The position numbers and the translations under genes are program-made. Below the pieces are notes generated by a model. The model had not been told where the DNA came from and searched no databases. It saw nothing but the letters and a program-made list of their open reading frames with translations. Of a stretch of DNA of 64,000 nucleotides, positions 41,057-51,449 are shown one piece after another. The stretch is from the NCBI GenBank assembly GCA_964017125.1, contig OZ024908.1:81405499-81469498 (forward strand), in the 5' to 3' direction. This DNA comes from Flabesymbios commensalis (Eukaryota > Annelida > Polychaeta > Terebellida > Flabelligeridae). Position 1 is the stretch's first letter. Every line of letters begins with the position of its first letter.

Positions 41057-41214
41057 ACCCTTAAAGCGCTGATTTTTTAATTTTAAATACAACATGGAGA
41101 TCATCATCAATATTTTAGTTAGCTCTTTCCGCTTCATTTGAATACCTGTGGTATAAGTATACTACCATTTAAAAATTTTAATTCGTTCAGTGCGGGGATC
41201 GACTTTAGACGTCA
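41057..41214. mobile_element. Family G element, right end used as SINE target
   Basis: It runs from CCCTTAAAGCGCTGATTTT to GTGCGGGGATCGACTTTAGA. It breaks off at 41214, where a SINE begins. TTTAAACGTCAGAAGC at 41871 is the continuation after the SINE. Confidence 0.75.
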
Positions 41215-41870
41215 TAAAATGAAAAAATGAACGGGATTTTAGGCAACCTATGTGTACATATAGGCTAAACTGGGACACGAGAACCCCCTGAGGATGGTGA
41301 GATGAATGAGATGACAATACCCTCCAGACACAGGATTCGGAATTCGAGCCCTGACAGTCTGAGGCCGAGTACGCTAGCTCTCGGTCACATAGGTTATCCT
41401 CAATATTGAGCAGGGCGGGGGCCCTAGGGTAGTGGTTAGCACCGCTGCCTTTCACGCCAGAGTCCGGGGTTCGGTTCCCGGTCTCGGCGGTTTGAAAGAA
41501 ACAAAATTGTTTCTTCCCCATCCACGTGTGAAAGTTAGTATTGTGGGGAGCCTCCGTGACCGAGAGGTAGCGTACTCGGCCTCAGACCGCCAGGGCTCGA
41601 ATTTCGAATCCTGTGTCTGGAGGACAGTGTCATCTCAATCATCTCACCATCCTCAGGAGGTTCTCCTGGCCCAGTTTAGCCTATATGTGCACAAAGGTGG
41701 CCTAAAGCCCGATTCATTTCATTTTTCATTTCATTTCAATATTGAGCATATACGGATGAGCGGGGAAGAAACATTTGATTCTTCGAAACTTGAAGGCCAG
41801 AGTTGGGTTCGAACCCGCGATCTCCGACTTACCAAGCAGCAGCTTTAACCACTGCACCAAGGCCCCCGCC
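41215..41870 (-). mobile_element. Subfamily B SINE on the - strand, split by another SINE
   Basis: The head (reverse complement of 41758-41870, with GGTGCAGTGGTTAAAGCTGC and GGGTTCGAACCC) and the tail (41215-41399) are separated by the SINE at 41413-41735. Flanking direct repeats TTTAGACGTCA (41204-41214) and TTTAAACGTCA (41871-41881) are its target duplication, with one mismatch. Confidence 0.88.
41413..41735 (+). mobile_element. Full-length subfamily A SINE nested in the subfamily B copy
   Basis: It is flanked by a perfect 13-bp target duplication, TCAATATTGAGCA (41400-41412 and 41736-41748). It has a tRNA-Glu-like head (GGGTAGTGGTTAGCACCGC, GGGGTTCGGTTCCCGG), a second tRNA-like unit, and a tail ending in ATTTCATTTTTCATTTCATT. 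It is the best-preserved copy in the window. Confidence 0.93.
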
Positions 41871-41881
41871 TTTAAACGTCA

Positions 41882-44460
41882 GAAGCATTGACTTAGGTGT
41901 ACACAGGAAACACAACCAGAGACCACACTCAGGTGTACACCCAGAGACCACAGACTTAAGTGTACACCCAGAGAGCACTGACTTAGGTGTACACCCAGAG
42001 AACACTGATTTAGGTGTACACTCAGTGAGCACTGACTTATGTGTACACCCAGAGAACACTGACTTAGGTGTACACCAAGAGAGCACTGACTTAGGTGTAC
42101 ACCCTGAGAGCACTGACTTAGGTGTACACCCAGAGAGCACTGACTGAGGTGTACACCCAGAGAGCACTGATTTAGGTGTACACACGACACACACTCAAAG
42201 AGCACTGACTTAGGTGTACACCCAGAGAGCACTGACTAAGGTGTACACCCAGAGAACACTGACTCAGGTGTACACATGACACACACTCAAAAAGCACTGA
42301 CTTAGGCGTACACCCATAGAGCACTGACTGAGGTGTACAAGCAGAAAGCACTGACTTAGGTGTACACCCGGAGAGCACATTGACTTAGGTGTACACACAG
42401 AGAGCACTGACTTAGGTGTACACCCAGAGAGCACACTGACTTAGGTTTACTCCCTGAGAGCACTGACTTAGGTGTACACACAGAGAGCACTGACTCATGT
42501 GTACACCCAGAGATCACTGACTGAGGTGTACACCCAGAGAGCACTGACTTAGGTGTACACCCAGAGAGCACTGACTTAGGTGTACACCCAGAGAGCACTG
42601 ATTGAGGTGTACACTCAGAGAGCACTGACTTAGGTGTACACCCAGAGAGCATTGACTTAGGTGTACACCCAGAGAGCCCTGACTCAGGTGTACACCCAGA
42701 GATCACTGACTGAGGTGTACACCCAGAGAGCACTGACTTAGGTGTACACCCAGAGAGCACTGACTTAGATGTACACCCAGAGAGTATTGACTTAGGTGTA
42801 CACCTAGATATCACTGACTGAGGTGTACACCCAGAGAGCACTGACTTAGGTGTACACCCAGAGAGTACTGACTTAGATGTACACCCAGAGAGCAATGACT
42901 TAGGTGTAGACATGGCACACACCCAAATAACACTGAGTTATGTGTACACCCAGAGAGCACTGACTTATGTGTGCACCCAGAGAGCACTGATTTAGGTGTA
43001 CACTCAGTGAGCACTGACTTATGTGTACACCCAGAGAACACTGACTGAGGTGTACACCAAGAGAGCACTGACTTAGGTGTACACCCTGAGAGCACTGACT
43101 TAGGTGTACACCCAGAGAGCACTGAATGAGGTGTACACACAGAGAGCACTGATTTAGGTGTACACACGACACACACTCAAAGAGCACTGACTTAGGTGTA
43201 CACCCAGAGAGCACTGACTAAGGTGTACACCCAGAGAACACTGACTCAGGTGTACACATGACACACACTCAAAAAGCACTGACTTAGGTGTACACCCATA
43301 GAGCACTGACTGAGGTGTACAAGCAGAAAGCACTGACTTAGGTGTACACCCGGAGAGCACATTGACTTAGGTTTACTCCCTGAGAGCACTGACTTAGGTG
43401 TACACACAGAGAGCACTGACTCATGTGTACACCCAGAGATCACTGACTGAGGTGTACACCCAGAGAGCACTGACTTAGGTGTACACCCAGAGAGCACTGA
43501 CTTAGGTGTACACCCAGAGAGCACTGATTGAGGTGTACACCCAGAGAGCACTGACTTAGGTGTACACCCAGAGAGCATTGACTTAGGTGTACACCCAGAG
43601 AGCACTGACTCAGGTGTACACCCAGAGATCACTGACTGAGGTGTACACCCAGAGAGCACTGACTTGGGTGTACACCCAGAGAGCACTGACTTAGATGTAC
43701 ACCCAGAGAGTATTGACTTAGGTGTACACCTAGATATCACTGACTGAGGTGTACACCCAGAGAGCACTGACTTAGGTGTACACCCAGAGAGTACTGACTT
43801 AGATGTACACCCAGAGAGCATTGACTTAGGTGTAGACATGGCACACACCCAAATAACACTGAGTTATGTGTACACCCAGAAAGCACTGACTTACGTGTAC
43901 ACTCAGAGAGCACTGACTTATGTGTGCACCCAGAGACCACTGACTGAGGTGTACACCCAGAGAGCACTGATTTTTGTGTACACTTAGAGAGCACTGACGT
44001 ATGTGTACACCCAGAGAGCACTGACTTAGGTGTACACTCAGAGAGCACTGACTTAGGTGTGTACTCAGAGAGCACTGACTTAGGTGTACACTGAGATAGC
44101 ACTGACTTAGGTGTACAGCCAGAGACCACTGACTGAGGTGTACACCCAGAGAGCACTGATTTTTGTGTACACTTAGAGAGCACTGACGTATGTGTACACC
44201 CAGAGAGCACTGACTTAGGTGTGCACTCAGAGAGCACTGACTTAGGTGTGTACTCAGAGAGCACTGACTTAGGTGTACACCCAGAGAGCACTGACTTAGG
44301 TGTACACCCAGAGATTACTGACTGAGGTGTACACTCAGAGAGCACTGAATTAGGTGTACACCTAGAGAGCACTGATTGAGGTGTACACCCAGAGAGCACT
44401 GACCTAGGTGTACAAAGGACACACACCCAGAGAGTACTGACTCATGTGTACACAGGGCAC
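41882..44460. repeat. 27-bp minisatellite, about 2.6 kb, with ~0.98 kb higher-order repeat
   Basis: Roughly 95 units of ACTTAGGTGTACACCCAGAG plus AGCACTG. A block with distinctive variants (CACACGACACACACTCAAAG) at 42181 recurs at 43163, so about 982 bp was duplicated as a whole. The period of nine codons keeps long - strand frames open (CTPKSVLSG or VHLSQCSLG repeats). Confidence 0.95.
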
Positions 44461-45474
44461 ACACTCAGACACACACACACAGGTGCTCTGATATCTTACC
44501 AATGACCATAACTACGTCAGGACAGTTTACCTTTATCTACAGCACGGAGCAAAGACAAACAACAGTAACTGCTTACTTGGAAAGTAAAAGTTTGTCTTTA
44601 CACGGCTATCGGAGTCGGAAGGTGAAAATAGAGAGCTGACTGCTGCAGTAATCAATAAGGGTGTGGTAGGTGGGATTAAGCACGCCTTCTCAAGATATCA
44701 ACTGATACCACGCGAATACGATATCCTCTCACTAATTTACAACATCTGCTTGTGTGGGTCCAGGAAAAGGTACAACAGGAAACTGTCAAACAGCACACTG
44801 AGTTCTCAATACCAGAATGTTATATTAATCTTCTTGCATACACCCAACAAATATAATATATTTGGTTGATTGTCTGCTATAGCAGACTTTAATGTTTTTA
44901 AGCCCTACATCGAACTTCTACATCTTTGCTAGTTTAGGGGCACAATCCACTACGAGTTACAAAACTACAGAAAAAATGTCTGAGAATTATAACGTTTAGC
45001 AAAATATTTGCAGACTGTGATCCAATTTTTGAAAACTTACGCATCTTTAAAAGTGAAGATATATTCAAAATAAAACAGCTCAAAATGTATTACCAATATC
45101 TAGTAACTAAGCATGTACCAAAATTATTTTATCATATTTAGAGATATTCTAATTCATCTAAAACATGCTTGAAACTGTATATATTATTATTATATACGGT
45201 TATAATTATGCGGTTCCAGCAGCACAAGGTTTAACGCATACTCTGCAAATATCTGTCTGATATTTTTACCTCAATATAACCAACACGTCTTCAAATTTTC
45301 AGCGTAAATACCGTTAGAAATTCTAACGTTCATTCCATTTTCCATTATTTAAAAAATACGGGATGCTATTTTTAGGAGGCTATTGTGGTCGGCATATTTG
45401 ACACATAGTGCAGGCTTGAACCATTTTATCCACGACGCCCTGTCAAAGCGCAAATTGACACTTTGCCATGACGA
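44461..45474. other. Intergenic, nothing recognised
   Basis: A short CA run lies at 44462-44481. No gene or known element seen. Confidence 0.5.
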
Positions 45475-45690
45475 CAGTGAAATATTTTTGCATAAAGCTT
45501 GGAGATCAATGTTCTTTTTTAATTCGAAATCATTATAACTGTCTTAGTTAGCCCTTTCCGTTTTATTTGAATACCTATGTTATGGGTCTACGGCCATTAT
45601 AAATATGTCAATTCTTTCAGTGCGGGTCTTTAGACGTCAAAATCAGACCTCAGATTCTGACGTCTAAAGACGATCCCCGCGCTGAAAGGA
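45475..45690. mobile_element. Family G element
   Basis: GCTTGGAGATCAATGTTC, CTTAGTTAGCCCTTTCCG and ATGTTATGGGTCTACGGCC are followed by the GACGTC palindromes and CCCGCGCTGAAAGG. The left terminus is worn. Confidence 0.75.
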
Positions 45691-45814
45691 CTTGGAGATT
45701 TGGACCTTTTCAGCCACATCTGGTTCAACAGGATATTTTGACCTTTTACCATGATATACTGGTTCATAGACAGATAGGATTTAGACCTTTTGTAAATACA
45801 CGGCAACAGAGCCG

Positions 45815-46335
45815 TACATGTACCCTTATATTGAAACAAGGACAAGTATGTACCCTTATATCGAGACAAAGACAGGTACATGTATAAACCCTTATACCAA
45901 GACAAAGGCAGGTATAAACCCTTATACCGAGACAAAGGCAGGTATGTACCCTTATATCGAGACAAAGACAGGTACATGTATAAACCCTTATACCAAGACA
46001 AAGGCAGGTATAGACCCTTATACCGAGACAAAGGCAGGTATAAACCCTTATACCGAGACAAAGGCAGGTATACAACTTTATATCGAGACAAAGGCAGGTA
46101 TGAGCCCTTATATCAAGACAAAGGCAGGTATAAATCCTTATATTAAGACAAAGGCAGATATGAACCCTTATATCCAGACAAAGGCAGGTATAAAACCTTA
46201 TATCGAAACAAAGGCAGGTATAAAACCTTATATCGAGACAAAGGCAGGTATAAAACCTTATATCGATACAAAGGCAGATATAAAACCTTATATCGAGACA
46301 AAGGCAGGTGTGAACCGATATATCCAGACATACTG
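45815..46335. repeat. 30-bp minisatellite
   Basis: About 17 units of ACAAAGGCAGGTATAAACCC plus TTATACCGAG. The 30-bp period gives open frames on both strands (172 codons on +) that are not genes. Longer units with GGTACATGTATAAACCC alternate in the first half. Confidence 0.93.
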
Positions 46336-46422
46336 ACAGAACTGAGTTACGCGTTTAAATTTTGACCCAGGATGACTGCCTCCATTGCAGTTTTGGACTC
46401 TTTTTATTATAACAGAGTTTAG

Positions 46423-46664
46423 CCCTTTTACCGCCAAATTATTCAATTTGCAATTTTCACCCACTTGAAGTTGTGTCTCGCTGACGCGATCCACAACTTC
46501 AAGTGAGTGAAAATTATTCACAATTGACAAAATGGAGGTTATTTATTTTCAAATCTTGCTGATTTTTTTCACATTTTATTTTTAACATGTTTGACAGGTG
46601 GTACCTTAAGTGCTAATAAAAAATAATAAAAAAGCGGATATATTCGGGACCGGCGATTAAAGGG
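46423..46664. mobile_element. Family H element, long subtype, with TTAG target duplication
   Basis: The ends CCCTTTTACCGCC and GGCGATTAAAGGG are flanked by TTAG at 46419-46422 and 46665-46668. The inner hairpin (CACTTGAAGTTGTGTCTCGC / GCGATCCACAACTTCAAGTG) is perfect apart from the loop. At 242 bp it is one of the two most complete family H copies. Confidence 0.8.
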
Positions 46665-46668
46665 TTAG

Positions 46669-46925
46669 CCCTTACAGGTACCGCTAATCACGACTATAGT
46701 CGTTTTCTGATCATTTTTATTAGCTGATCGAATCATTGAGAACGAAATGAGCGTGATTTGAACGGCAAACAAACAAATTCAGAACGACTATACTCTCACT
46801 TTGCGGTGAAAAGGTAAAATAGAGAATAAAAAAGGGTTTGGTCTCGAATTAAACAAACATGAGTAGGGGCCTAATTTTTACCCACCTGAAGTTGTGGGTC
46901 GCAGTAAAGTGGATGAAAATCTAAT
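46669..46925. mobile_element. Family H element in reverse orientation, abutting the previous one
   Basis: It begins CCCTTACAGGTACCGC at the shared TTAG. The words ACGACTATAGTCGTTTTC, GAGAACGAAATGAGC and CACCTGAAGTTGTGGGTCGC identify the family. The right end is not clear. Confidence 0.65.
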
Positions 46926-46934
46926 TAAATGAGC

Positions 46935-47035
46935 GGGATAAAAGGAAGTGAAATTAATCGGGTTTAGGCCACTTTTGGGCACATACAGGCTAAATTGGGC
47001 CATGAGAACTTCCTGAGAAGAGCGGGATGAAGGTT
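46935..47035 (-). mobile_element. SINE 3' fragment, inverted
   Basis: GGGTTTAGGCCACTTTTGGG, CATACAGGCTAAATTGGGCC and GAACTTCCTGAGAAGAGCG are the reverse complement of the SINE tail. Confidence 0.7.
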
Positions 47036-47392
47036 AATTGCAGATTTAAATACGCTCACATATTGTGGTGCTATCGCGTGCATAACAGTGTGAAATGATC
47101 CACCCTTGCCATTTGCATCGTTAAACTAAAAAACAAACTTTCTATTGTCGTGTTATTTATTCAGTATTAATATTAAATATAGACCATTACGTAGGCTTCT
47201 GTTCATTGATATCAATGAATAAAAACGAGGTATATCAACAATAAATGAAAAGATAAATATCTTCGTATTGCGATAACGATTTATTTTGTAATACCTTCAA
47301 TATTTTATGTGACATATTTTATATACTATTTTAAGCTATTAATTAACATTTATTATTGTGATACCCTGATGAAAATATGATTCCGCAACTCA

Positions 47393-47474
47393 CTGGGCAC
47401 AAGGCGTTGTTGCAACGTGAAATCAACGTTAATGCCGTTGATTCAAAGTCGTAACAACGTCGTGTGTCCAGTGG
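47393..47474. repeat. CACTGGACAC-type palindromic element
   Basis: ACTGGGCACAAGGCGTTGTT and AACAACGTCGTGTGTCCAGT are inverted ends of a roughly 82-bp element with the centre AACGTTAATGCCGTTGATT. It is related in style but not in ends to the CAGCAAACAC family. Confidence 0.75.
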
Positions 47475-48165
47475 GGTGCAGAACTGTGCCGTAGACACTC
47501 ATCTTCAGCTACTAAGTCGTGTGTGCCACGTGTGTATCTGTAGCGCAAACTAGACTTATTATTTAAAAGGTGTGCCTCATTTCAAATTTCTCTTTACCAT
47601 GTCTATAATTATATAAATATTGATACTTTTAAATTAATGTATTTGCTGTTAAATTAAATGCAAACAAATGTAATAAATATCTCTCGCACTGAAAGAGTTT
47701 ATATACGCATTTACATCCAAGCACTGCTCACGAATGTCGGCCGTCATCTGGCGAACTGCAGATAAAGGCTCTTCAACTGTGAATATTTTTATTTTCAGGC
47801 ATTGATATTTAATTTTATTACTTTCAGCCAAAATCGCACCTTCACCACATCATAAACCCTTTAAATCCTAGTCGAGGATATAGTCGTTTTTTGAACGAAT
47901 CGCTCGCGCTTAAGATAACCATTTTTTGGGGAGAAATGTGTCGTAAATCTACAAGATAGCGGGACACAACTTCGCGTGGGTGAAATGTTTTTATATTTAC
48001 CATGACGCATAGAAGGGTGTAACGATTACATTAAATCATACTTTGCAAGTTTTGTCAAAATCGGCCGTTTACTTCTTCAAAAGAGGAATTTCACGCAATT
48101 TGTCGAGGTGCAAGTGATTTGTGCGGAATGCGGGAGCCAACCGTCCGTCTGCCTCAGCTGAGGTC
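47475..48165. other. Intergenic, with a worn family H trace
   Basis: No gene. Around 47856-47990 the words CCCTTTAAATCCTAGTCGAG and GACACAACTTCGCGTGGGTG are an eroded family H element. Confidence 0.5.
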
Positions 48166-48330
48166 CCACCCGACGCTGAACCAATGTTGGATTTATGTTG
48201 GGCCAGCGTCGTAGACGATGGGCCAACATGAAGCCAACTTTAGTTGTGTTGCTGGGTCGCAGCCCACGTTGGCCAGATGCTGGCGTTATGTCAGGCCAAT
48301 GTTTCAGTCGTTGCCCCATGATTGAGCTGG
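48166..48330. repeat. CAGCAAACAC-type fragments
   Basis: CCCGACGCTGAACCAATGTTGG, GGCCAGCGTCGTAGACGATGG and AGCCCACGTTGGCC show the family's body. The terminal words are lost. Confidence 0.6.
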
Positions 48331-48476
48331 TATTATCATTACATAAACGTGCTTGTATAGATTATGAGGTCTATAGCCGACACTGACTCAAATATGTGTG
48401 AACGATGTAGAATTGTGGTGTGTTCAGAGATGTTCGTTTTTCTAGTCCGTACCCGCAATGCAGGTTCAAACACACT

Positions 48477-48795
48477 ACATTTACATGTAATACATTATAC
48501 AAGTAATTACATCTACATATAATACATATGCATGTGATTACATCAACATGTAATACATTATACAAGTAATTACATCTACATATAATACATATGCATGTGA
48601 TTATATCAACATGTAATACATTATACAAGTAATTACATCTACATATAATACATATATATGTAATTACATCTACATGTAATACATTATACAAGTAATTACA
48701 TCTACATATAATACATATGCATGTAATATATATACATGTAATTACATCTACATGTAATAAATATACACGTAATTACATCTACATGTAATACCCCT
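48477..48795. repeat. ~64-bp minisatellite of ACATGTAATAC/ATTACATC words
   Basis: About five units of CATCTACATATAATACATAT, GCATGTGATTACATCAACAT and GTAATACATTATACAAGTAA in order. The words are partly self-complementary (ACATGT, ATGCAT). Confidence 0.9.
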
Positions 48796-49017
48796 TTTCT
48801 CAGTGCTAACATTCCGGTATTTATATTCCCCTTAAAAATTAATATAAATATACATCACCGGCGTATCTATAAATGTAAGTATTGTTTTCAACAAAGCTGA
48901 AGCCATATTTTATAAATTTAAGGTATTCAATTAGATTTGGCTAGTACTTGAAAAGTTAATGGTGCCATCTGACGGGCACCAAGATAAAAACGGACCGGTG
49001 CGAGCGACATAATTTAA

Positions 49018-49239
49018 CCCTTGAAGCCTCAAGCGCTACATTTTCACCCACTTGAAGTTGTGTCTCGCTACCGCGACCCACAACTTCAAGTGGGTGAAAA
49101 TTCACTCATATTTGTTCAATTTGAGACCAAACATTTGCAAATCTTGATGTTTAAACACACATTTCGCTCCCAATTACAGTGATTTAATCAGGTTTAGGCG
49201 GAATAAAAACGACTATAGTCACGCTTAGCGCTCAAAGGG
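49018..49239. mobile_element. Complete TTAA-flanked family H element (reference copy)
   Basis: 222 bp, flanked by TTAA at 49014-49017 and 49240-49243. It begins CCCTTGAAGCCTCAAGCGCT and ends TTAGCGCTCAAAGGG. It carries a perfect hairpin ACTTGAAGTTGTGTCTCGC / CCCACAACTTCAAGT at 49041-49098. It is non-coding and lies downstream of the LRR gene's 3' end. Confidence 0.88.
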
Positions 49240-49362
49240 TTAACATATAGCAAACCATATGCAAACTAGTGTTGGTTTAATGTTGGCCACCGTCTCCAAC
49301 GCTGGACCACCTTTAAACGGCCATTGGGGAGCCGTCTCGTCTTATGGGAGTTATTTCACCTT

Positions 49363-49470
49363 CCCAGCAAACACAAAACATTTGTATAACATTTGTGCAA
49401 CGTCGGCCCAACGTCTTCGACGTTGTACCGACGTTGTACAAATGTTATACAAATGTGTTGTGCTTACTGG
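49363..49470. mobile_element. Complete CAGCAAACAC-family element (reference copy)
   Basis: The ends CCCAGCAAACACAAAACATT and AATGTGTTGTGCTTACTGG enclose nested palindromes centred on CCAACGTCTTCGACGTTG. It lies 33 bp downstream of the LRR gene stop codon, so it is probably in that gene's 3' UTR. Confidence 0.85.
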
Positions 49471-49502
49471 CTTATTGTATGCCTCATCGGTGTTGTACAT
49501 TG

Positions 49503-50900
49503 TCAGTGCCACGCGCAACGCGGCGCCTGCGATAAATCTCGCAGACAGTCAAAATCTATCCAGCTGGTTATGACAACCCCTCGCAGATGAGAGGGTTCTT
49601 CACATTTTCCCGGCAGGAACGGAAAGTCGCTCTTCTGGTCCCACTTTTTCATCATTTGACTCCGCAGCCGGCGCAGCCACATGGTGGCACAGTTACAATT
49701 AAAGGGGTTCTCCCTCAGGTTCAGATGTCTCAGGTTAGACATCTTTTCCAGCGTACACAGATCCACCTGTGTTAGCTGATTGTAGGATAAATCTAAACGC
49801 TGTAAATAGGCAAGATATCTCAGCTCGGCCGGCATCACAGTCAGCCTGTTACCGTCTAGAGATAGCTGCTCTAACCTCGGGATGAAAAGGGTGCCGAACG
49901 CTAAGTCCCTCAGTCGATTATCCCCGAGATCTAACAAACGTAAATTATGTGTATCGTGAAAAACATCAAACGCAATGTATTCCAGATGGCTCTCCTCGAT
50001 CCGGAGCTGCCGCAAGTTGACGAGTCCCACAAAAACCCTGGACTCGAGGCTTGTGATCGGGTTGTGGGTGAGGAGTAAGGTGTCTAGAGAGTAGAGGTCC
50101 ATAAAGGCCTGCATCTCCAAGGAGATGATGCGGTTACCACGTAGATCCAGATGACGTAGATTCCACAACCCGAACAGGAGTCCAAAGGACACGTGTCTTA
50201 GATGGCAGTAGCTGAGATCCATATGCTCCAGGTTAGTCTGATATCTGAAGACATCCGTGGAGAGCTTACCCAGGGAATTCCCCGTCAAAGATAAGCGCCT
50301 CAGGCGACACAGGTCCTGAAACAGACCACGTGGTATGTGACGTAAGTGATTCTGTGCCAAGGACAGGTTTTGCAGTAGCACCATGCCGCGAAACACCTTA
50401 CTGGTCAGCTTGGTCAGGTTTGACCACTGTAAGTCTAAGTAATGCAGCTGTTTTGCTATCCCCAGGAATGCTCGTGGATGGACAAGGTTTGTGAAATTAT
50501 TACCACGTAAGTCCAGTTTGAGTATCTTGAGTCCCCCAAAAGCGTCATAAGGTATTTGTCGCAGCTCGTCGTACACTAGTGACAATCTTAAGATGGTAGT
50601 ATTGTGATGAGGTGAGAAGCGTGGAAAATGGTAAGGATCCCCTCCAGCACAAGATATACGATGGAACATGGTGTCAGCCGGGAGCACGCTGAGGCACATG
50701 CACTGCTCAGACTGCTGCACGGGGCAGAATGAAGACACAGGGGTCTTGTCAACATGCTCATGTGAAAAATACACAGAGTTATGACGCAAGGGAGAGCGAC
50801 GGGAAGAGCTCCTGGCGTGGATCAGTAGAGTGTGGATCAGCAGGATAGGTAATATGAAGCGGCTTATGCTGACGTAGGCAGATAGCATGATGTCCATCAT
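49503..50900 (-). CDS. Leucine-rich-repeat protein, secreted or membrane-anchored
   Basis: 465 residues from the first in-frame ATG (50900), stop TGA at 49503-49505. Residues 7-28 form a hydrophobic leader (signal peptide or anchor). Residues 59-84 form a cysteine cap (CPVQQSEQCMC...C). About 12 extracellular-type LRRs of roughly 24 residues follow (101-396, e.g. NLRHLDLRGNRI). A classic LRRCT cap comes last (NPFNCNC at 398-404, then cysteines at 433 and 452). No membrane segment or intracellular domain follows; the protein ends 13 residues after the cap. An acceptor TCTGTTGCAG lies just upstream on the - strand (cut at about 50922), so a 5' UTR exon is likely. LRR domains of this kind bind other proteins outside the cell, but the partner is unknown and no orthologue can be named. 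Confidence 0.88.
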   Translation of the reverse strand: MMDIMLSAYVSISRFILPILLIHTLLIHARSSSRRSPLRHNSVYFSHEHVDKTPVSSFCPVQQSEQCMCLSVLPADTMFHRISCAGGDPYHFPRFSPHHNTTILRLSLVYDELRQIPYDAFGGLKILKLDLRGNNFTNLVHPRAFLGIAKQLHYLDLQWSNLTKLTSKVFRGMVLLQNLSLAQNHLRHIPRGLFQDLCRLRRLSLTGNSLGKLSTDVFRYQTNLEHMDLSYCHLRHVSFGLLFGLWNLRHLDLRGNRIISLEMQAFMDLYSLDTLLLTHNPITSLESRVFVGLVNLRQLRIEESHLEYIAFDVFHDTHNLRLLDLGDNRLRDLAFGTLFIPRLEQLSLDGNRLTVMPAELRYLAYLQRLDLSYNQLTQVDLCTLEKMSNLRHLNLRENPFNCNCATMWLRRLRSQMMKKWDQKSDFPFLPGKCEEPSHLRGVVITSWIDFDCLRDLSQAPRCAWH

Positions 50901-50922
50901 GGTCTCCAGCGAGGTGCAATCC
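50901..50922 (-). promoter_or_regulatory. Probable splice acceptor and short 5' UTR of the LRR gene
   Basis: On the - strand TGTCTCTGTTGCAG|GATTGCACC places an AG cut 22 bases before the ATG. The coding frame stays open upstream to about 50990 but has no ATG there, which supports the start at 50900. Confidence 0.55.
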
Positions 50923-51001
50923 TGCAACAGAGACAGCAATGACTGAGACACATAGGTGATTGTGTAAGTAGTAGATAATGATGAGAAGTGTTATCACAAT
51001 A

Positions 51002-51120
51002 TAGGTTCTTTAGAAGGAACCCTTCAGTACTATTGCCATGCAACCCCATGAAAACCCTTGCAGGATTCTCCTTGGGTTGCATGGTAACAGTACTGAAAGG
51101 TTCTTTTTATAGAACCTATA
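51002..51120. repeat. ATAGGTTCT inverted-repeat element upstream of the LRR gene
   Basis: The outer arms ATAGGTTCTTTAGAAGGAAC and GGTTCTTTTTATAGAACCTAT and the inner arms CAGTACTATTGCCATGCAACC and GGTTGCATGGTAACAGTACTG pair over nearly the whole length. It is 119 bp and seen only once in the window. Confidence 0.85.
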
Positions 51121-51150
51121 GTTAATGTGTGACTGAGTACTGCTCCATGT

Positions 51151-51408
51151 TCTCCTTGCATTAACACTTAGAACGCTTACATATTTTTTGTATAAATCAT
51201 GGAGACCAAATGGAGTTTTCAATTTGAAATCATCATAAATATCTTAGCTAGCTCTTTCCGCTCCATTTGAATACCTATGTCATGGGTCTATGGTCATAAT
51301 AAATGTTTAAATCTTTCGGTGCGGGCATTGACTTTAGAAAGCAAGATCTGACGTCCATAGACGTCCGATACTGACGTCTAATGTCGATCCCAGCGCTGAA
51401 AGGGTTAA
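51151..51408. mobile_element. Family G element (reference copy)
   Basis: It begins near TTAACACTTAGAACGCT and ends CCAGCGCTGAAAGGG followed by TTAA (51406-51409, allowing the overlap). The conserved middle includes CATGGAGACCAAATGG, TCTTAGCTAGCTCTTTCCGC and ATGTCATGGGTCTATGG, then the GACGTC palindromes. Confidence 0.8.
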
Positions 51409-51449
51409 GCTAATGGTGGCAATCATATATAGGAATTTTTTACCTGGCA

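Noticed and set aside
41829-44426. Regularly repeated units that might suggest a CRISPR array or a repeat protein
   Set aside because: Units are contiguous without spacers, the genome is eukaryotic, and the frames change register. A minisatellite explains it.
45818-46336. 172-codon YTETKAGINP repeat frame
   Set aside because: The 30-bp minisatellite period keeps several frames open on both strands, and there is no sign of selection for one of them.
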